A stretch of 64,000 nucleotides of DNA, from assembly GCA_963573305.1 (NCBI GenBank), contig OY754329.1, positions 149,059,266 through 149,123,265 on the forward strand. Reading direction: 5' to 3'. The DNA comes from Pyrrhosoma nymphula (Eukaryota; Arthropoda; Insecta; Odonata; Coenagrionidae). Below are positions 46,746 to 59,026 of the stretch, one piece after another. Numbering within the stretch: the first letter of the stretch is position 1; the number at the start of each line of letters is the position of its first letter. The notes below the pieces were generated by a model. That model ran no database searches, had not been told where the DNA came from, and saw only the letters and a list, made by a program, of their open reading frames with translations. Both the position numbers and the translations under genes were made by a program.

Positions 46746-47789
46746 TTATTTTTATTAAATATTTAGTTATTTGGCTAATCTTTTGAATAACACTCAGCGC
46801 AGAGAGAGTATTCCTTGAAACATACTTGAGAAGGATAAGACACGAAATTATTCCCAGAATGAATACCAGCCCTGAAGCTTTCCACCGTGAAGAGGATTAA
46901 AGAATATGATACAGATGATGGCGAGCCAGCATTTAGTGCAGTGATATAAATGAACTGTAAAAAATATCCCTATTAGATGGGGAGAATTATTAAGGAAAAG
47001 GCTCAGAAACAGTATGTGGCTACCACAAAACACATCGGATAATGGCTTAGCAACACGGTCAGCCTGTGATAGCCTGTGTCATTCGAATATAACATATGCA
47101 ATACAGAGCATGCCACATTCAAAGGTGGGTTCAACATTTATCTAGAAATGGCGCGTCATGAATTTCAGACTAAATGCAATACTTTGGTATTTAGAACAAA
47201 TGCTAACAGTATCACTCAGAGAGAAGAGGATATGAGCAATACGTGAATCATTAATGTGACTCAGGAAGCGATGGCATTGGCCTATAAACAACGGTGTCAC
47301 ATCGTTCAATGAGTTTTACGTATAAAATGTCTTGAAAGGTTTTCTGCAGACTACTTCAATAAAAATAAACGATTATTTAAAATCTATCAGCTACTAGTCC
47401 GACTCGGAAATCTTCAAGAGGTGAATTGGTGCTCAAACTACAAGAGTGTCCCCGATTCGCCTCGTTGAGTTGCTCTCGATTTATGCATGCATTTTAAAGT
47501 CAGATTTATGCCCTTTGGACACTAGTTGTTCACATTAAAACGAGAATCTTTAAGGATAAAGCCAAAGAGCGCAAAAATAGCCTCTAAAACTCACAAAAAG
47601 CCGCCTAAAATTATTCTATTAGTATAGCCTGTCAAATACGCAAAAGGGTGGCAAAAAAGTTGCAAAGAAGTCGTAATGAATAATTGCTTGATTTTCCTGA
47701 AATACACAATAGTACGTAGAATTGACTGTTTTCGGTAGGTAGGTTTGGAGATACGGACTCTTAGCACCCTAGACTATGCGAGGTAGCTA
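46746..47789. other. No recognisable gene
   Basis: AT-rich sequence without a recognised motif or repeat. Confidence 0.4.
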
Positions 47790-47940
47790 GTGTTGCCGTG
47801 AGACTTTCTCGTCTCGTATCGAGTCTCGTCTCGAAAACGAGACGAGACCGTGGGTGAGAATTCGAGACGAGACGAGACCACTTTTTGGCGAGACGAAACG
47901 ATACCACCGCCACGAGACTCTCGAAAGTCTCGAAATTAAG
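47790..47940. repeat. GAGAC-rich repeat block with inverted symmetry
   Basis: The words GAGACGAGAC and GTCTCGTCTCG occur many times in about 150 bp, first as the CTCGTCTCG strand and then as GAGACGAGAC, so much of the block can fold on itself. It begins GTGTTGCCGTGAGAC and ends GAGACTCTCGAAAGTCTCG. It may be a small foldback element or an expanded simple repeat. Confidence 0.65.
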
Positions 47941-48431
47941 ATATCAACCGGATTTTAGCGTAATACTACCCTTAGAACTACTTCCTTTAGGTTTTTAAGG
48001 ATTACATGTCGCATTCTCCTTTCGAGTAAACAAACTATCTAAATTATGACGCAAAGATATTAATTAGTATGAATTTGGCAAAACCATGATAAGTAAATAG
48101 TTGTAGCCGATTGTACTATTTGTAATAGCGTGAGCGCGACTTCCGATAAGTAAGCACGCGTATTTGACTTTCTATTTGTATATTTTAATGCCTTAGAAAT
48201 ACATCACTCCATCCATCGTAAGAGATATTAAACCGAGGTCCCCTTGACCTCTTTCACTATCGTGTTTCGGTTACCGTCAATCATCGGGTTTTTCTACTCC
48301 CTTCTCCACCACTCCAATTCGGATACCTTCCTCCCTGTTTCAAGCGCCGATTTTAGCGTTAATGACTTGAATTACATGATACATATTACTTTCGGTTTCA
48401 ATTCTTTCCATTGTATCCATCGATTGATGAG
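47941..48431. other. No recognisable gene
   Basis: AT-rich sequence. The frame at 48244-48501 runs into the SINE and has no motif. Confidence 0.4.
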
Positions 48432-48790
48432 GGGAACGCTTTGGTGTGGTGGCCAGAGTACTGTTTTCCCATCTCGTGGGCTCGAATCACAGAAGTGGTA
48501 GACACTTTATACGGTGGAAATCTCGATCCCTACTTGTGTGCTGATCTCTAATTATGTGCTGAGAGCACTTAAAATGCAGTACTCCACCTGTCACATAGGA
48601 CGTTAAACTATGGATCCCTAGATGCCCATCGTCATGAGGAGGCTAAAGTCGACACCGGGATTCTCTCCACTCTTCCTCACATTCCTTGTAATCCTTCCCT
48701 TCCCAACATACCTACAAAGCCTTACCTAATGGTATCTACCTATGTTGTCTGCCGTCTTCCCAAATAACCAACATTTAATAATGCATATTC
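48432..48790 (+). mobile_element. SINE family A, near full length, plus strand
   Basis: A tRNA-like head (GTGGTGGCCAGAGTACTG, then CTCGTGGGCTCGAATCAC as B-box) is followed by CTCGATCCCTAC, GGACGTTAAACTATGGATC, ACCGGGATTCTCTCCACTC and CCCTTCCCAACATACC. It ends near TTCCCAAATAACC. It matches the 35.1-kb copy in order and content. Confidence 0.65.
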
Positions 48791-49879
48791 ATCACTCGCA
48801 CGAGTCAACTCTGTAATCCGAATCGTATTCCTGTCGTCCGAGATAATTGTTTCAATTTAAACCTAGTCCGTATGGGGAATGTAGGATTGATAGAGGGGAA
48901 GGGGGACCTGTGACAACCACGAGATACGACCGACTGTGAATGAGGAGGAGACCCGATGCGAGTTAGATCATGACTCATGACTCAAATCGGCCTTGCACCG
49001 CCTGCCGATTGCCAAGGCCAGCGTTGCGTAAGGTGCGACTAAAGGATCTTTACGTCCCACGTGCAGCGGCGTGCGGAGGAGACCGAACCGTCCGTCAGTT
49101 ATAGCATAAATCCCGCGCGGCCGTTTCCTCGGAATCGAAAACGGATCTCCCTTCCAGTCGATTGGGAATTTGGTGACTCGGCGTGAAAATTAAATTCTCC
49201 GAGGAGTGAATGAAGTGAACAGGAGGGAGATCCTGGAACGACTCGCGACGAGATTGGCTCATTTCTCTCCTTCCAATCAAAGGAGTCCAATCTGTTTTAA
49301 TTACCAACCTTGGAAGCAAGAAGATTCGAGGATTTGGGGGGAAAAACAGGTCCATGGAGAATCGGTTGGGATCCGGGGTGATTCCCGGAAATACTCGAGA
49401 ATGGAAGTTGTGCGGACGCACACGATCATCCTTAGTCGTCGCTTAAAATTGCTGTGAAATAACCCTAGGGCAAATTAAGTTATTGACCAAGGATCTCTTG
49501 CAAAGATTTTACCGATTCATTTTTCAGCCATAAAATCCTGTATTCTGTAAATGCGTACGCATATTACTCAATTATCTTATTTCCCATCAATATGTGTCGG
49601 TGAATTACCGGAATTCAGAACATCTGCAGTAAACGATTCATGAGACCTAACCAGTTCCTTTTTATATTGTAACTTGCATGATTCTTGCACTGTGAGCCAT
49701 CAACAGCAATATTTTGTGTGTATCCCACCGCTGGCTGCAATGGTGATATCATGGAAATTGAAAAACAACGGTGTATTTTTTAAGGTCGTCATGCTGGACT
49801 AATTAGTTTTATCATAAAAAAGGAAACTGGATAATACCACACTGTGATAATACTAACTCCTTATGTACAACCAGATTCA
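48791..49879. other. No recognisable gene
   Basis: The part at about 48.95-49.40 kb is GC-richer, with several overlapping open frames. I recognise no domain, and the openness is likely compositional. Confidence 0.4.
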
Positions 49880-50060
49880 TATGGATAGGCTACACTTTGA
49901 GAGACAAAGAATTTACAAGGAACATTATAGAATGGAAAATAGAAGCCCCACAAGCAAGGCCGAGGGGCAAAAGGCCAACTAAAACGGGATATTAAACGGA
50001 AATACATAAAGGAGCTACAATTAGGGGACAGGGTAGTCAATGCAGTCAACCAATGCAGAA
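49880..50060 (+). pseudogene. Possible LINE C-terminal fragment
   Basis: The frame reads IGYTLRDKEFTRNIIEW and then ARPRGKRPTKTGY with a stop. This resembles the GH(V/T)LR...RGRPKKTW region at the end of RTE-like LINE polymerases. It is short and decayed. Confidence 0.4.
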
Positions 50061-51084
50061 TACAGTCAACCAATATTAGGATGACGATATTCTGCATCTA
50101 AAGGGTACTCTCTACGTCGCCTCTAGGATGTGTGGTAACTATTGCTGTCTCCCATGAATTTTTAATTTCTTGAGGAAATGAAGACTGGTTATGATGTCCA
50201 ATAGTTTAAAAGTTTAAATGCCTTTCCTAACGTTTAAATACGGCTTCATGAAGTATTTTTGTTCTCGTAAGTCAACAATCGATAGAGACTGGTAAAATAT
50301 CGCATGCGGCTGACGCTAGCAGATTACATTAAAGGCACATCAAGTGACCTCGCAGCACGGATGATGACTGAACATACCTCCGGAACGCAGGAGTTCCTTA
50401 CGGCTGTCGTTGATCATAAGGAATTCCTAGAAGATGATCGACGGGGAAAATTCACTGCGCTCAAATTAAAATTTACGTTAGTTGGGCGCGTATGCACTTT
50501 TAATGCCAACAGTGGAGATCACAATATAAACATCTCTCATGGAGAATAATGGAACGTAGGAAGCTGTTTGATTCTTGGAAGCGAGGCAGCTGTAGGAAGC
50601 GCCATAAAATTAGCCATCTGTTATTCCACGTGATCTGCTTGCTCTCCCAGCAAAATTCATAAATCCCCGGGAAGCTGAGAGAAGCCAACAAAGGCACGCA
50701 AAATATACACGAGAGTCGTGAAAGAAGAAGAAGGATGGCTCTCGCCCGTTCATGTCTCTCTTTAACTTGAATCATTCTACACTGTTGCGAAGGGCAACCA
50801 AGCAGCCAAGAGCTGATCAGATGACAGTAATATTTAAAATAAATATTTTATTCAGCAAAACGGTATTTCATTGAAATATGTAATTACATGTGTCCAGCAG
50901 AGCGCCGTTTAAAGTTATATGTTCAAGCTCAGGAGTAGATAAGATGGGTAGAGACCTCTTAAGAAATCTTCATAAAAAGTCGAACGAGTTGAATCTGTCT
51001 ATGATATCAAACTTTCGGCTGTGATGGTATGTCGTGTCGAAACTCTAAAGTTAATCATATTACCGTGCTGTACATGTTGGTCAT
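50061..51084. other. No recognisable gene
   Basis: Mixed DNA. The 81-codon frame at 50304-50549 shows no known motif. Confidence 0.4.
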
Positions 51085-51145
51085 AACTCACCCCCTGCCA
51101 CACTCTATTGAGGTAGCGTGCAGGGTATTATGTAGATGTAGATAT
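51085..51145 (+). mobile_element. LINE 3' terminus with GTAGAT tail
   Basis: CACCCCCTGCCACACTC and GTAGCGTGCAGGGTA form an imperfect stem and are followed by TATGTAGATGTAGATATA. A GC-rich hairpin followed by a GATGTA repeat is a common ending for insect LINEs. No coding part is attached. Confidence 0.4.
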
Positions 51146-51994
51146 AAGAAATGAGTATGGTGAATGTTGGATATCATATAAGCTAGATATAAAAACGTTT
51201 TCCAATAATAAGGGGAAAGATTGCATGCATAAAGCTCTCCGCCTCCCTCTCCAATGAAAAGTTGAAACAACTAACTCAGACCAAAGGAACGTTGAGAAGT
51301 AAAATCGCTATCCAATGATCTTTTCTGTTCATATGTATGAATGCGTGAAATTTATTGTGGCTTCTTGCGGGATCCTCGTTCGTCGACATATAAACGGTAC
51401 TGCTTCGACTTTGAAGCATCTATAGCGCTCATGTGAAGTCCACTGCAGGTTCTACCCACAATTAAATACACTTCCTCACATAAAATAAGTTTACAATTAG
51501 CATATGTGGGACGTATGCTCCAAAATTTGCGATTTTCCAATTCAAAAACTACCCTAGAATACATTTGCTGGAAATCACTGAAAGGATTTGATTTTAAATC
51601 TCGTTAGTGAGTATTACACTTCACAGCAATAAACTGGCAAAAAATCTTGAGCACATGCAACATGCTGAGATCTCTGAACAAGGTCAGAGAAGTTTCTAGA
51701 GCATTTGTAAAAATATTCGGAAAGAATTTAATGACAGAAAGAGGTAGCGGTACTGTAAGCGGTAGGTACTGTAAGCTGTAGTTCACAACGATATGGTGCA
51801 GAAAGAGGTATCACAGCTTTTTCATCGATTAAAAATCGGGTCATTCTGCAAACTTTGCTTCTCTCTAACCCACAATCTTATGTGTGAATACACAAGCGTC
51901 ATCAATGGATGAAGTCATACTTCATACCCTTCGAGCCAAGACATGAGCTCATAAAAAAGCGTGCTTTCACAGCGTCTTACAGATGGATTCATAT
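51146..51994. other. No recognisable gene
   Basis: AT-rich. Around 51.75-51.78 kb GGTACTGTAAGC is duplicated in tandem. No gene is seen. Confidence 0.4.
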
Positions 51995-51996
51995 TA

Positions 51997-52463
51997 CCGT
52001 ATTTCTTCCAATATAAGCCGCACTTTTTTCCCGATTTTGGGGCCTCAAAATCTGGTTTCGACTTATATCCAAGGTGCGGCTTAAATTCGAGAACATTCTT
52101 AAAACATCGTAAAAATGACCGATTTGAGCAAACCAGCCATTCAGATTCACGCGGACGCCAGCTAAACTCGCCTAAGCCACGGGGAAAATAAGAAAAACGC
52201 TGAAACAGGTCAAATTGGTGCACAATTTATTCATACATTAAAGGACAATATAGGTAAAATAGTGTCACAGTTACATATTTAATGTAAAAACAGATATAAA
52301 ATTCTAATGCCTAATACTGTAGGTAGTACGGGGTGCACTAAAAAGGGTGCGGCTTAAATTCACGTATTTACTTTCTTCCCTGTTTGAGAACCTAAAAACG
52401 GGGTGCGGCTTATATTCGAGTGCGGCTTATATTCGAGTGCGGCTTATATTCGGAGAAATACGG
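51997..52463. mobile_element. 467-bp non-autonomous DNA element with TA target duplication
   Basis: The ends read CCGTATTTCTTCC and, inverted, CCGTATTTCTCCG, each followed by an AATATAAGCCGCAC word, and both are flanked by TA. The right subterminal part contains three tandem copies of GTGCGGCTTATATTCG (about 52400-52452); related words (GTGCGGCTTAAATTC) recur inside. There is no transposase frame. A TA duplication suggests a Tc1/mariner-type or related enzyme, but the family is open. Confidence 0.65.
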
Positions 52464-52465
52464 TA

Positions 52466-55400
52466 TTTACAGTAAAACGTTGTTATTCACTAGAAATGAA
52501 TGCATTATTTTTACTCAAAATCAGCTTCTTCAATTGGCTTTTTTACCTCCAGATATACATTTGCAAACTCATTTTGAAGAGAAATCTAAACACATTCCAA
52601 AAGATATAATGCTTTACCCTACATTTTTTCTCTATTATGAATATGACACTTAGGTTATCAAAAACCACTCCACGACTTGAAAATCATTTACGCACGAAAT
52701 AGAACGAACATTAGGCCAGAAAATGCTCAGGTGTTCTGCAGCATGCATTTTTCAACCTGCCACGGAGTTCATAACTCCCACGCTTCGAAATAATCCGAAA
52801 TTTTGAAATACTACGCACGGTATGCACCGTCGGAGGATGCATCCCATGAAAAATGTTAGAAAAGAACACGAAAAGCTGAGGTAAGAAAATAATGCAAGAT
52901 TAGGTACCTATATCATTCAAATAAAAACAACAAGTAAGTTTATATTAAGTTTTTAACTTTTTTTATTAAGTATTATTGTAAGTTTTTGAAATGATACCAA
53001 AAAGTTCAAATCACATCATTAAAATCATAAAATCGGGCATAAACTTGTAGACAGGTATGAATAACCTAAGCAAATAACTATGCAACCAATGAAATATAAC
53101 AGAGTCATGTTAGCAAATCATATGAGTTTTTAATTCTATAACAAGTTTTTCAGCATGCAAAATAATTTCATGGCCCCACGTCGTCAATAGCCTGCGAGAA
53201 TATTTTTCATAAAGGTAGTGTGGCATTTTATCAGATTATGAAGAGGTTGCCAAACAAATTTATTTCATTCGAGCAATAATATCTAGAGGTTAAGTAAATA
53301 TATGACAAATGCCAGGTCCCACATCGTGGACAGCACGAGCGCAATCTCAAATTATCACCAATTCAGATATAAGACATTCGCCTTTAGAGTGGGTGGTGTA
53401 CATTTACAAGACCCTAAAAGCAATAATTCAATTGGACCCATAATGCTATCTAAGGAGGCCTATGAAGTTTCCTCATAAAACTATCCAATAAAAATACGGA
53501 GTGTAAGACAGCAGGCTCTAGTTTTCCTTGATGAGGTATATATTTCGCTAATCTAAATTAGCTTGCTTAGAGATAGTTAAGATCGCTGAGAGAAGGCAAC
53601 TCATGGTTTTCACAAACAACGGCCGGGGCGTGTTCGTTTTCTTCTAGATAGCAGGAGTAAGGAAATTTTCGCTCCAGCAGGATAAGAAACCAAGACTTGG
53701 ATTATTTCGAAGCGATTTTATTTTGACTCTCTGGCTTAAGCAATAATCAAGCCAATGGATAAAAATTCGACTTGGGTTAATCCAACGATGATTCATACAT
53801 TTTAATTTCCATCAAAATTTCAAAGGCAACTTTCAGAACCTGAGATCTAAAAATATCATTTGAAACTGTTGGAATACAAAATTAAAATACGTTGGGTAAA
53901 CTAAGAAAGAGCGACTATTTATTGAGTTACTTCCTCTTGTATCAGCTTCCAAGCTATAGTACTCACGTATGTGGCTATTAAGATATTTTAGCGCGAATTT
54001 AAATAAGCGAATGTATGGTTATTTTAGCATGATTAAAACTCGTTAAAATTTATTTTTTTAAGAATAAGGAACTTAAACTTTAAAGACACTTTATCCCAAT
54101 CAATAAACATTAAGCAAAAATATAAGAGAACTATGGCATAAAAGAATGAATGATATTTCTTTTATTGAAATTATTATGGTACCATTACAAGCGCGACTGT
54201 TTAATGAGACAGCAGTGAGAAAACGCTAAGATAAGCCCCATAAGATTAGTGTTTGAATACATTTGATACATGCACGTGAAAGTGACTTCAAAACGACGAC
54301 TGTTTTCAAAATTATCACTATGTTCAGCAACATTATTTGTTATCATTAATTTTTGATACTTTAATTGGGTATTATATCTATTCTCCATGTTGGTTACCGA
54401 CGACTAATCTTAGTTATCCCCATTGGTTGATGACCCAGAATAGTTTGGAGGGGAAATTGGACGGTGAGCACAACATTCTTGCCTTTCAATTCCTTAAAAT
54501 TAGATAAAAGCATATTGAGTTTAAAATGGGTGGTTGTGATTGCCCGTTATTAATTGTTAATACACCCGATGTAAAGGCCCAAAGTGGCTGTTTTCGGGGG
54601 TGTTGTTAAATAAAAAAACATAAAAAAATCTTCAAATGCAACGGTACATAAACATCCTTACGGGAGCGTCCTGTGAGTTTAAAATCGTAAATAGGAACAA
54701 AATATAAAACTTCTTTCGGGATAAACATTTCCTGATAGCAACCTCTTCTTCCGAGTAGCTTAATGAAGCCTTTCTTTTAGACTTATTCATGCGCACGCCT
54801 GCCAGATGCCCCGGTATAGGACAGAGGTTGTTTTTGTTAAAATGAAGGACTGGTGGAAACTATTCCGTTGAAAACTCAACCTCTCCTGGCATTTTTTATA
54901 AATCATGTTTTTTTAATATATTTCAGGGGATAAATCGCCGATGACATCGCTTCAGTTGTCGGTTCGAGTTCCATACAACGGTAGACAAAACAGATTGAAA
55001 TATTTTACAGTAATTACTTTTCGGGCGTTATACGCAGTCACATGCACGCAAATATATCACTGATGTGCTGGAAATACCAAGAAAATAATCCTTTAAATTG
55101 ATCGGGTTTTAAACCAGTATACCCCAATTACCGATCAGAATCGTTGAGATATAAGATCGTTAAGAAATTGAATAGCGGAAATAGAAGTATCCCGTTAACA
55201 TTAGTACCCACTTAATGCCATCTCAAAATCAAAGAGTAAAACTAATGAGAATGATAATTTTCTCAAATGAGAATAAAATATGCAAAATAAAATCACGGAT
55301 TTAAGCGATGGTGTGTAAAAAGAAATACCAACGCCAACCTCTGCAAAATTAACATACAATTTTACATAAACTATGTATTCTCGTTACTTTTCGTTTGATA

Positions 55401-56607
55401 TATCATCGAGATTGGTGTGGTGGAATTGTTCCATATCGATTAATAAAGACCCAGCGTATCAATTACCCGACTGGATCTAATAAGAACACTGCAAGCTCTT
55501 TATCATTATTATAGTTACGTTTAACCCAGGGTGAAAATCAACTAATTGCCTTGCAGATATAAAGGAGAACTCACGATTAGAAAAATTAAGAATAGATTGT
55601 TTGCGCACATGGTCTCAGCTAACTCATTATCAAACTTTCCGCGGGAGCGTTATTTTACAAAACGTGAATAAAATCATCGACTTGGCAGAACTATAAAACT
55701 GCTCGTGAACTTACGGCTGAGAAAAGCTATTACACCACTCATCGCTTAACTTTCACCTGGAGAAAATTTTACCAGCTCATGGTCAATTTCAAACAATTTG
55801 CAAAAGGAAAAATTTCAGCAACTATGTTAACCAATGCCCAGAATTTTTCACCAAAACTACACATCCGCAAGTTCGAGGAGTAGGTATTATTAAAACTTTT
55901 ACGGAGGAAATCGAAACTCCGTCTGACACGGATTATTTCGGAAACTCACAGAATTTCGTGGATGTGACTTCACAGTCTCGACAAATCACAAACTTTAAAA
56001 TACAGAAAGTTTAGGGATTGCGACTTAAAAAGTTCGCCATCGTTGAGGCTCACAAAATGCGAGGTCTTCCAATATAAATAAACCAGAAACCCGAACAATT
56101 ACCAGCAACAATGTTGCTCGCAAATAAAAACACGAAAAGCTGGGTGTGTTCAACGGATTCGAGGTGCACCCTAGACTAAAATAACTTTCAGGAGAACAGT
56201 GTTTTAGAGAAAGTGAAAGCACGAATTCCCGTCCGATAAGCGCTAAAAGGCTTGAAATAAACGCTCCGGCGACGCGAGGACGCCCCTTGGATCTCCTTCT
56301 ATCAAGCGGACGTCTCACCGTGAAGTTAAGAGAAGATTCTCGGAGCATCTGACATGGAGGGGAGCTAGGTTTCCAGCCCAAAGCGGCCTGACACCGATGC
56401 TCGTCAAAGCGTGCAAAGAGCTTTAGGTCGGCGAGACGGCAGCTAATTCTCCACGCACGCATCGTATTACGGTGAATCGGTGGATTAATATTGCACCTCC
56501 AGCAAGGGAAATCAGATATAACAATTTTTAAGTTTCTCCTTAATTGACCACCCTTCATGTAGTCCATTAAGTAGCCAACATTGATTAGCTCCTATTTAAG
56601 ATCTGAA
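52466..56607. other. No recognisable gene
   Basis: Long AT-rich stretch. The 180-codon minus frame at 56025-56567 is the longest; it lies in a GC-richer patch and contains no motif I know, so I do not call it a gene. A real exon there cannot be excluded. Confidence 0.4.
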
Positions 56608-56748
56608 ATTATAGGTGTTTCAATTAAAGAGGAGCGAATCTACTTACGGAATTAAAATAATTCAATACATTAATTTTCCAGCACATCGAAACGAACACTT
56701 GAATATAATCTATGGAATTATAGGGGTTTCAAACAAAGAGAATCGAAT
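56608..56748 (+). repeat. Direct repeat pair, about 32 bp, 109-bp spacing
   Basis: ATTATAGGTGTTTCAATTAA (56608 onward) recurs as ATTATAGGGGTTTCAAACAA (56717 onward), and both continue to AATCGAAT or GCGAAT. It is a small local duplication. Confidence 0.6.
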
Positions 56749-56758
56749 ATTCCAATGG

Positions 56759-56783
56759 TTTATGGATTTTCGAAATCCATAAA
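56759..56783. repeat. Perfect 11-bp hairpin
   Basis: TTTATGGATTT and AAATCCATAAA are separated by only three bases. It immediately follows the direct repeat pair. Confidence 0.75.
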
Positions 56784-57704
56784 TCATAGTTGAAAGAACA
56801 ATCCAAAGTTTCTCTATTTTCAGATAGGCGGTATTGTTCCTTCAACGACAAAATGCATATTCCAATAAACCTAAACGATCGAACAAACAAACATATAATC
56901 CATAATATTATCTACATCAAGAATAAGAGTTGTTTAAGCGTGTAACTGAGAACCGTACTTTGTAATGACATAATCCGACATCAACTACATTCAAACCGCG
57001 AAAACATTTTGGCATTAGCTTGTTTTTGGCGTAGATAGAGTGGAATCCCAACTTTTCATGCTATAGAAATTAATATTTTAGAGATATTGGAAAAATTTTC
57101 AGATGGCGTAACAACTGAAGAAAATTCGTTACTCAAAGAGGGATAATTTCATTTTACGAAAGACAACACACGGTTATTCAATTCGTAGTGGAGAAGAGCT
57201 CGTTGGAAGTTCCATCCTTGCCATTCTCTCAAAATCTCTCAGAAATTTAAATTCACAATTAAGCAATTGCCTCTCTTTCTGTATTATTTTTTCAGCTCTG
57301 GAGTGTTCTATCAACCTAAGAGACGGGAACGATATCAATTGATACACTCACGTCCAACTCAAGTTCGCTATGCGCACAACTGTGATAATCACGAACTATA
57401 TTATTTTAAAATATTCTTATTTCTTTCTTTAAACAGAGTGCTGGCGTAATTTTTAAAATTAAATAAAAAATCTTAGGCGAAAGAAAGTTAGTTGAAAATT
57501 ATACTAATTTCAATGTTATAATGACAGAAATAAATCTTGATTAATTAAAAGAGCGATATTAATTATACTTCTTATCAAAACCTATTTATTCTAATGCTTA
57601 ACGTTAACGTGACTTTCATCAAGTATCACGATCAATGGAGAAAAAAAATTGTTTTTATGGGACCAGGCCCAAAGTATTATTAGCCACATTGTGATTTATA
57701 GCAG
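56784..57704. other. No recognisable gene
   Basis: AT-rich. Short frames only, no motif. Confidence 0.4.
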
Positions 57705-57870
57705 TCTCCTGAAAACAAAACTGGAAAAGCAGCGAATGGAATTGATTATCAAGGAAGGCCAAGGATGAATTAAACGAAAACAATTATGAGAGATGCAAGA
57801 ATAAGGAAAAATGAAGGAATAAAGTGGTAAGCTATCAAGGGAAAGGATTGGGGATCTGCAGCAAACCAAC
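57705..57870 (+). pseudogene. Decayed RTE-like LINE C-terminus
   Basis: Frames read GIDYQGRPRMN, stop, TKTIMRDARIRKNEGIKW, stop, AIKGKDWGSAANQPL, which follow the typical GRPRMxYxKxIMRD...EMKRLA...W(R/S)xAANQ ending of RTE-like LINEs. The frame has at least two stops. Confidence 0.5.
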
Positions 57871-58806
57871 CTTTGGCAATATGACTGACGTACGGATCAG
57901 TTATTCATTTTTCATTCATTCCATTAATATGTTTCCAACTGAAACGAATTCTAAAACAAATTATTATCAAGTGACTTATCATGCACACAAAAATCTCTTC
58001 TAAAATAAATTTTCACGCATAAAAATTATTTACTGCATATGAGTATATTTCCGAAGTGTATACTGCCGTAAAAAATATTCATTTTGATAAAATAGCCGTA
58101 ATTTAGTGCGAGTAAGAAAGACAGCGCATTTAAACCATGTATTAATGGAAATTAGCCTTGAATGTCTACAATAATAGCACTATAATTCCTAATATGGCAG
58201 GTTAAGTTTGAAAATTATCTTATAATTAGCTTTGCTAACGCAATATCTTTCTTTCCATGGTCTGAAACGCCATCGCCCAAACCTACGGTGCAGAACGATA
58301 AGTATTCGGCCTCTCCAGAGGAAGACGTAATAAAAATTCGTCTCGCAGTGTTCTCTCCCTGAGAGGAATGGCAGAAACACGATGAGGTCGAGTGAGTTCC
58401 GGGCGAAGGTGAGAGTATCTTCCGCTTGTTATGAGCCGCGGGTCAAAAGTACATCCCCCTCACTTGCTTAATTGTCTTTCTTCAGACGGATGAGAGAGAG
58501 AGACATTTTAATAGGGTGGACCAAAAACAAAACGCACGGAAGACAACAGCGGAGAGAGACAACGGGATTCATTTTTCGGTCCCGCTTGGTGCCGAAGGCC
58601 CGGGGAGCATCTCCCCCCTCGGTGAGGGCAAGACTCATGAGGGCGTCATGAGAGAACGGTGCTCGTAACGCTAACAGAAGTACAGATTCGTAACCACTAC
58701 AACAACAAGGCATGACGACACGATATCTTTCATATGTCTGACACAATGTTTTTTGGGAAATACTTGCATTTACGTTGTTACTTTATTTTTTCCTTACCTT
58801 GCTGCC
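57871..58806. other. No recognisable gene
   Basis: The part at 58.25-58.70 kb is GC-richer with frames open on the minus strand, but I see no motif. Confidence 0.4.
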
Positions 58807-58818
58807 AAGAATACGCTG

Positions 58819-59014
58819 TTGAATGAGAAGCAGTAACTTAGTAATTCCACATGTATTTATTGGAAATGACCTAGGTTTCGACGTAGCACGTCATCATCAG
58901 GCGTGCTACGTCGAAACCTAGGTCGTTTCCAATAAATAAATGTGGAATTACAAAGTTACTGCTTCTCATTCAATATGCTAAGCAAATTCCATAAAGTTAC
59001 GCCTGAGACAACGG
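58819..59014 (-). mobile_element. Near-palindromic hammerhead retroelement copy with 12-bp target duplication
   Basis: The 196-bp insertion lies between exact direct repeats AAGAATACGCTG (58807-58818 and 59015-59026). On the minus strand it starts with 41 bp of other sequence, then an inverted copy of its own 3' end, then the hammerhead core, then the tail AATAAATACATGTGGAATT...CATTCAA at the left edge. Arms 58819-58890 and 58902-58973 are about 72 bp with only four or five mismatches. The hammerhead and tail link it to Penelope-like elements at 17.5-18.65 and 19.76-19.97 kb. No protein is encoded. Confidence 0.75.
58868..58900 (-). ncRNA. Hammerhead ribozyme, intact core
   Basis: On the minus strand: CTGATGA (58900-58894), then TGACGTGCTACGTC with a perfect 5-bp stem II (GACGT, loop GCT, ACGTC), then GAAACCTAGGTC (58879-58868). 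All core nucleotides of the type I consensus are present. The ACCTAGGT in stem III is self-complementary, so a dimer would give a better stem III than a monomer, as described for Penelope-like hammerheads. The expected cut follows the final C. The nearby inverted copy could compete for pairing. Confidence 0.75.
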
Positions 59015-59026
59015 AAGAATACGCTG

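Noticed and set aside
56025..56567. 180-codon minus-strand frame
   Set aside because: No recognised motif, no codon pattern or splice context that I can trust, and it sits in a GC-richer patch where frames stay open by chance.
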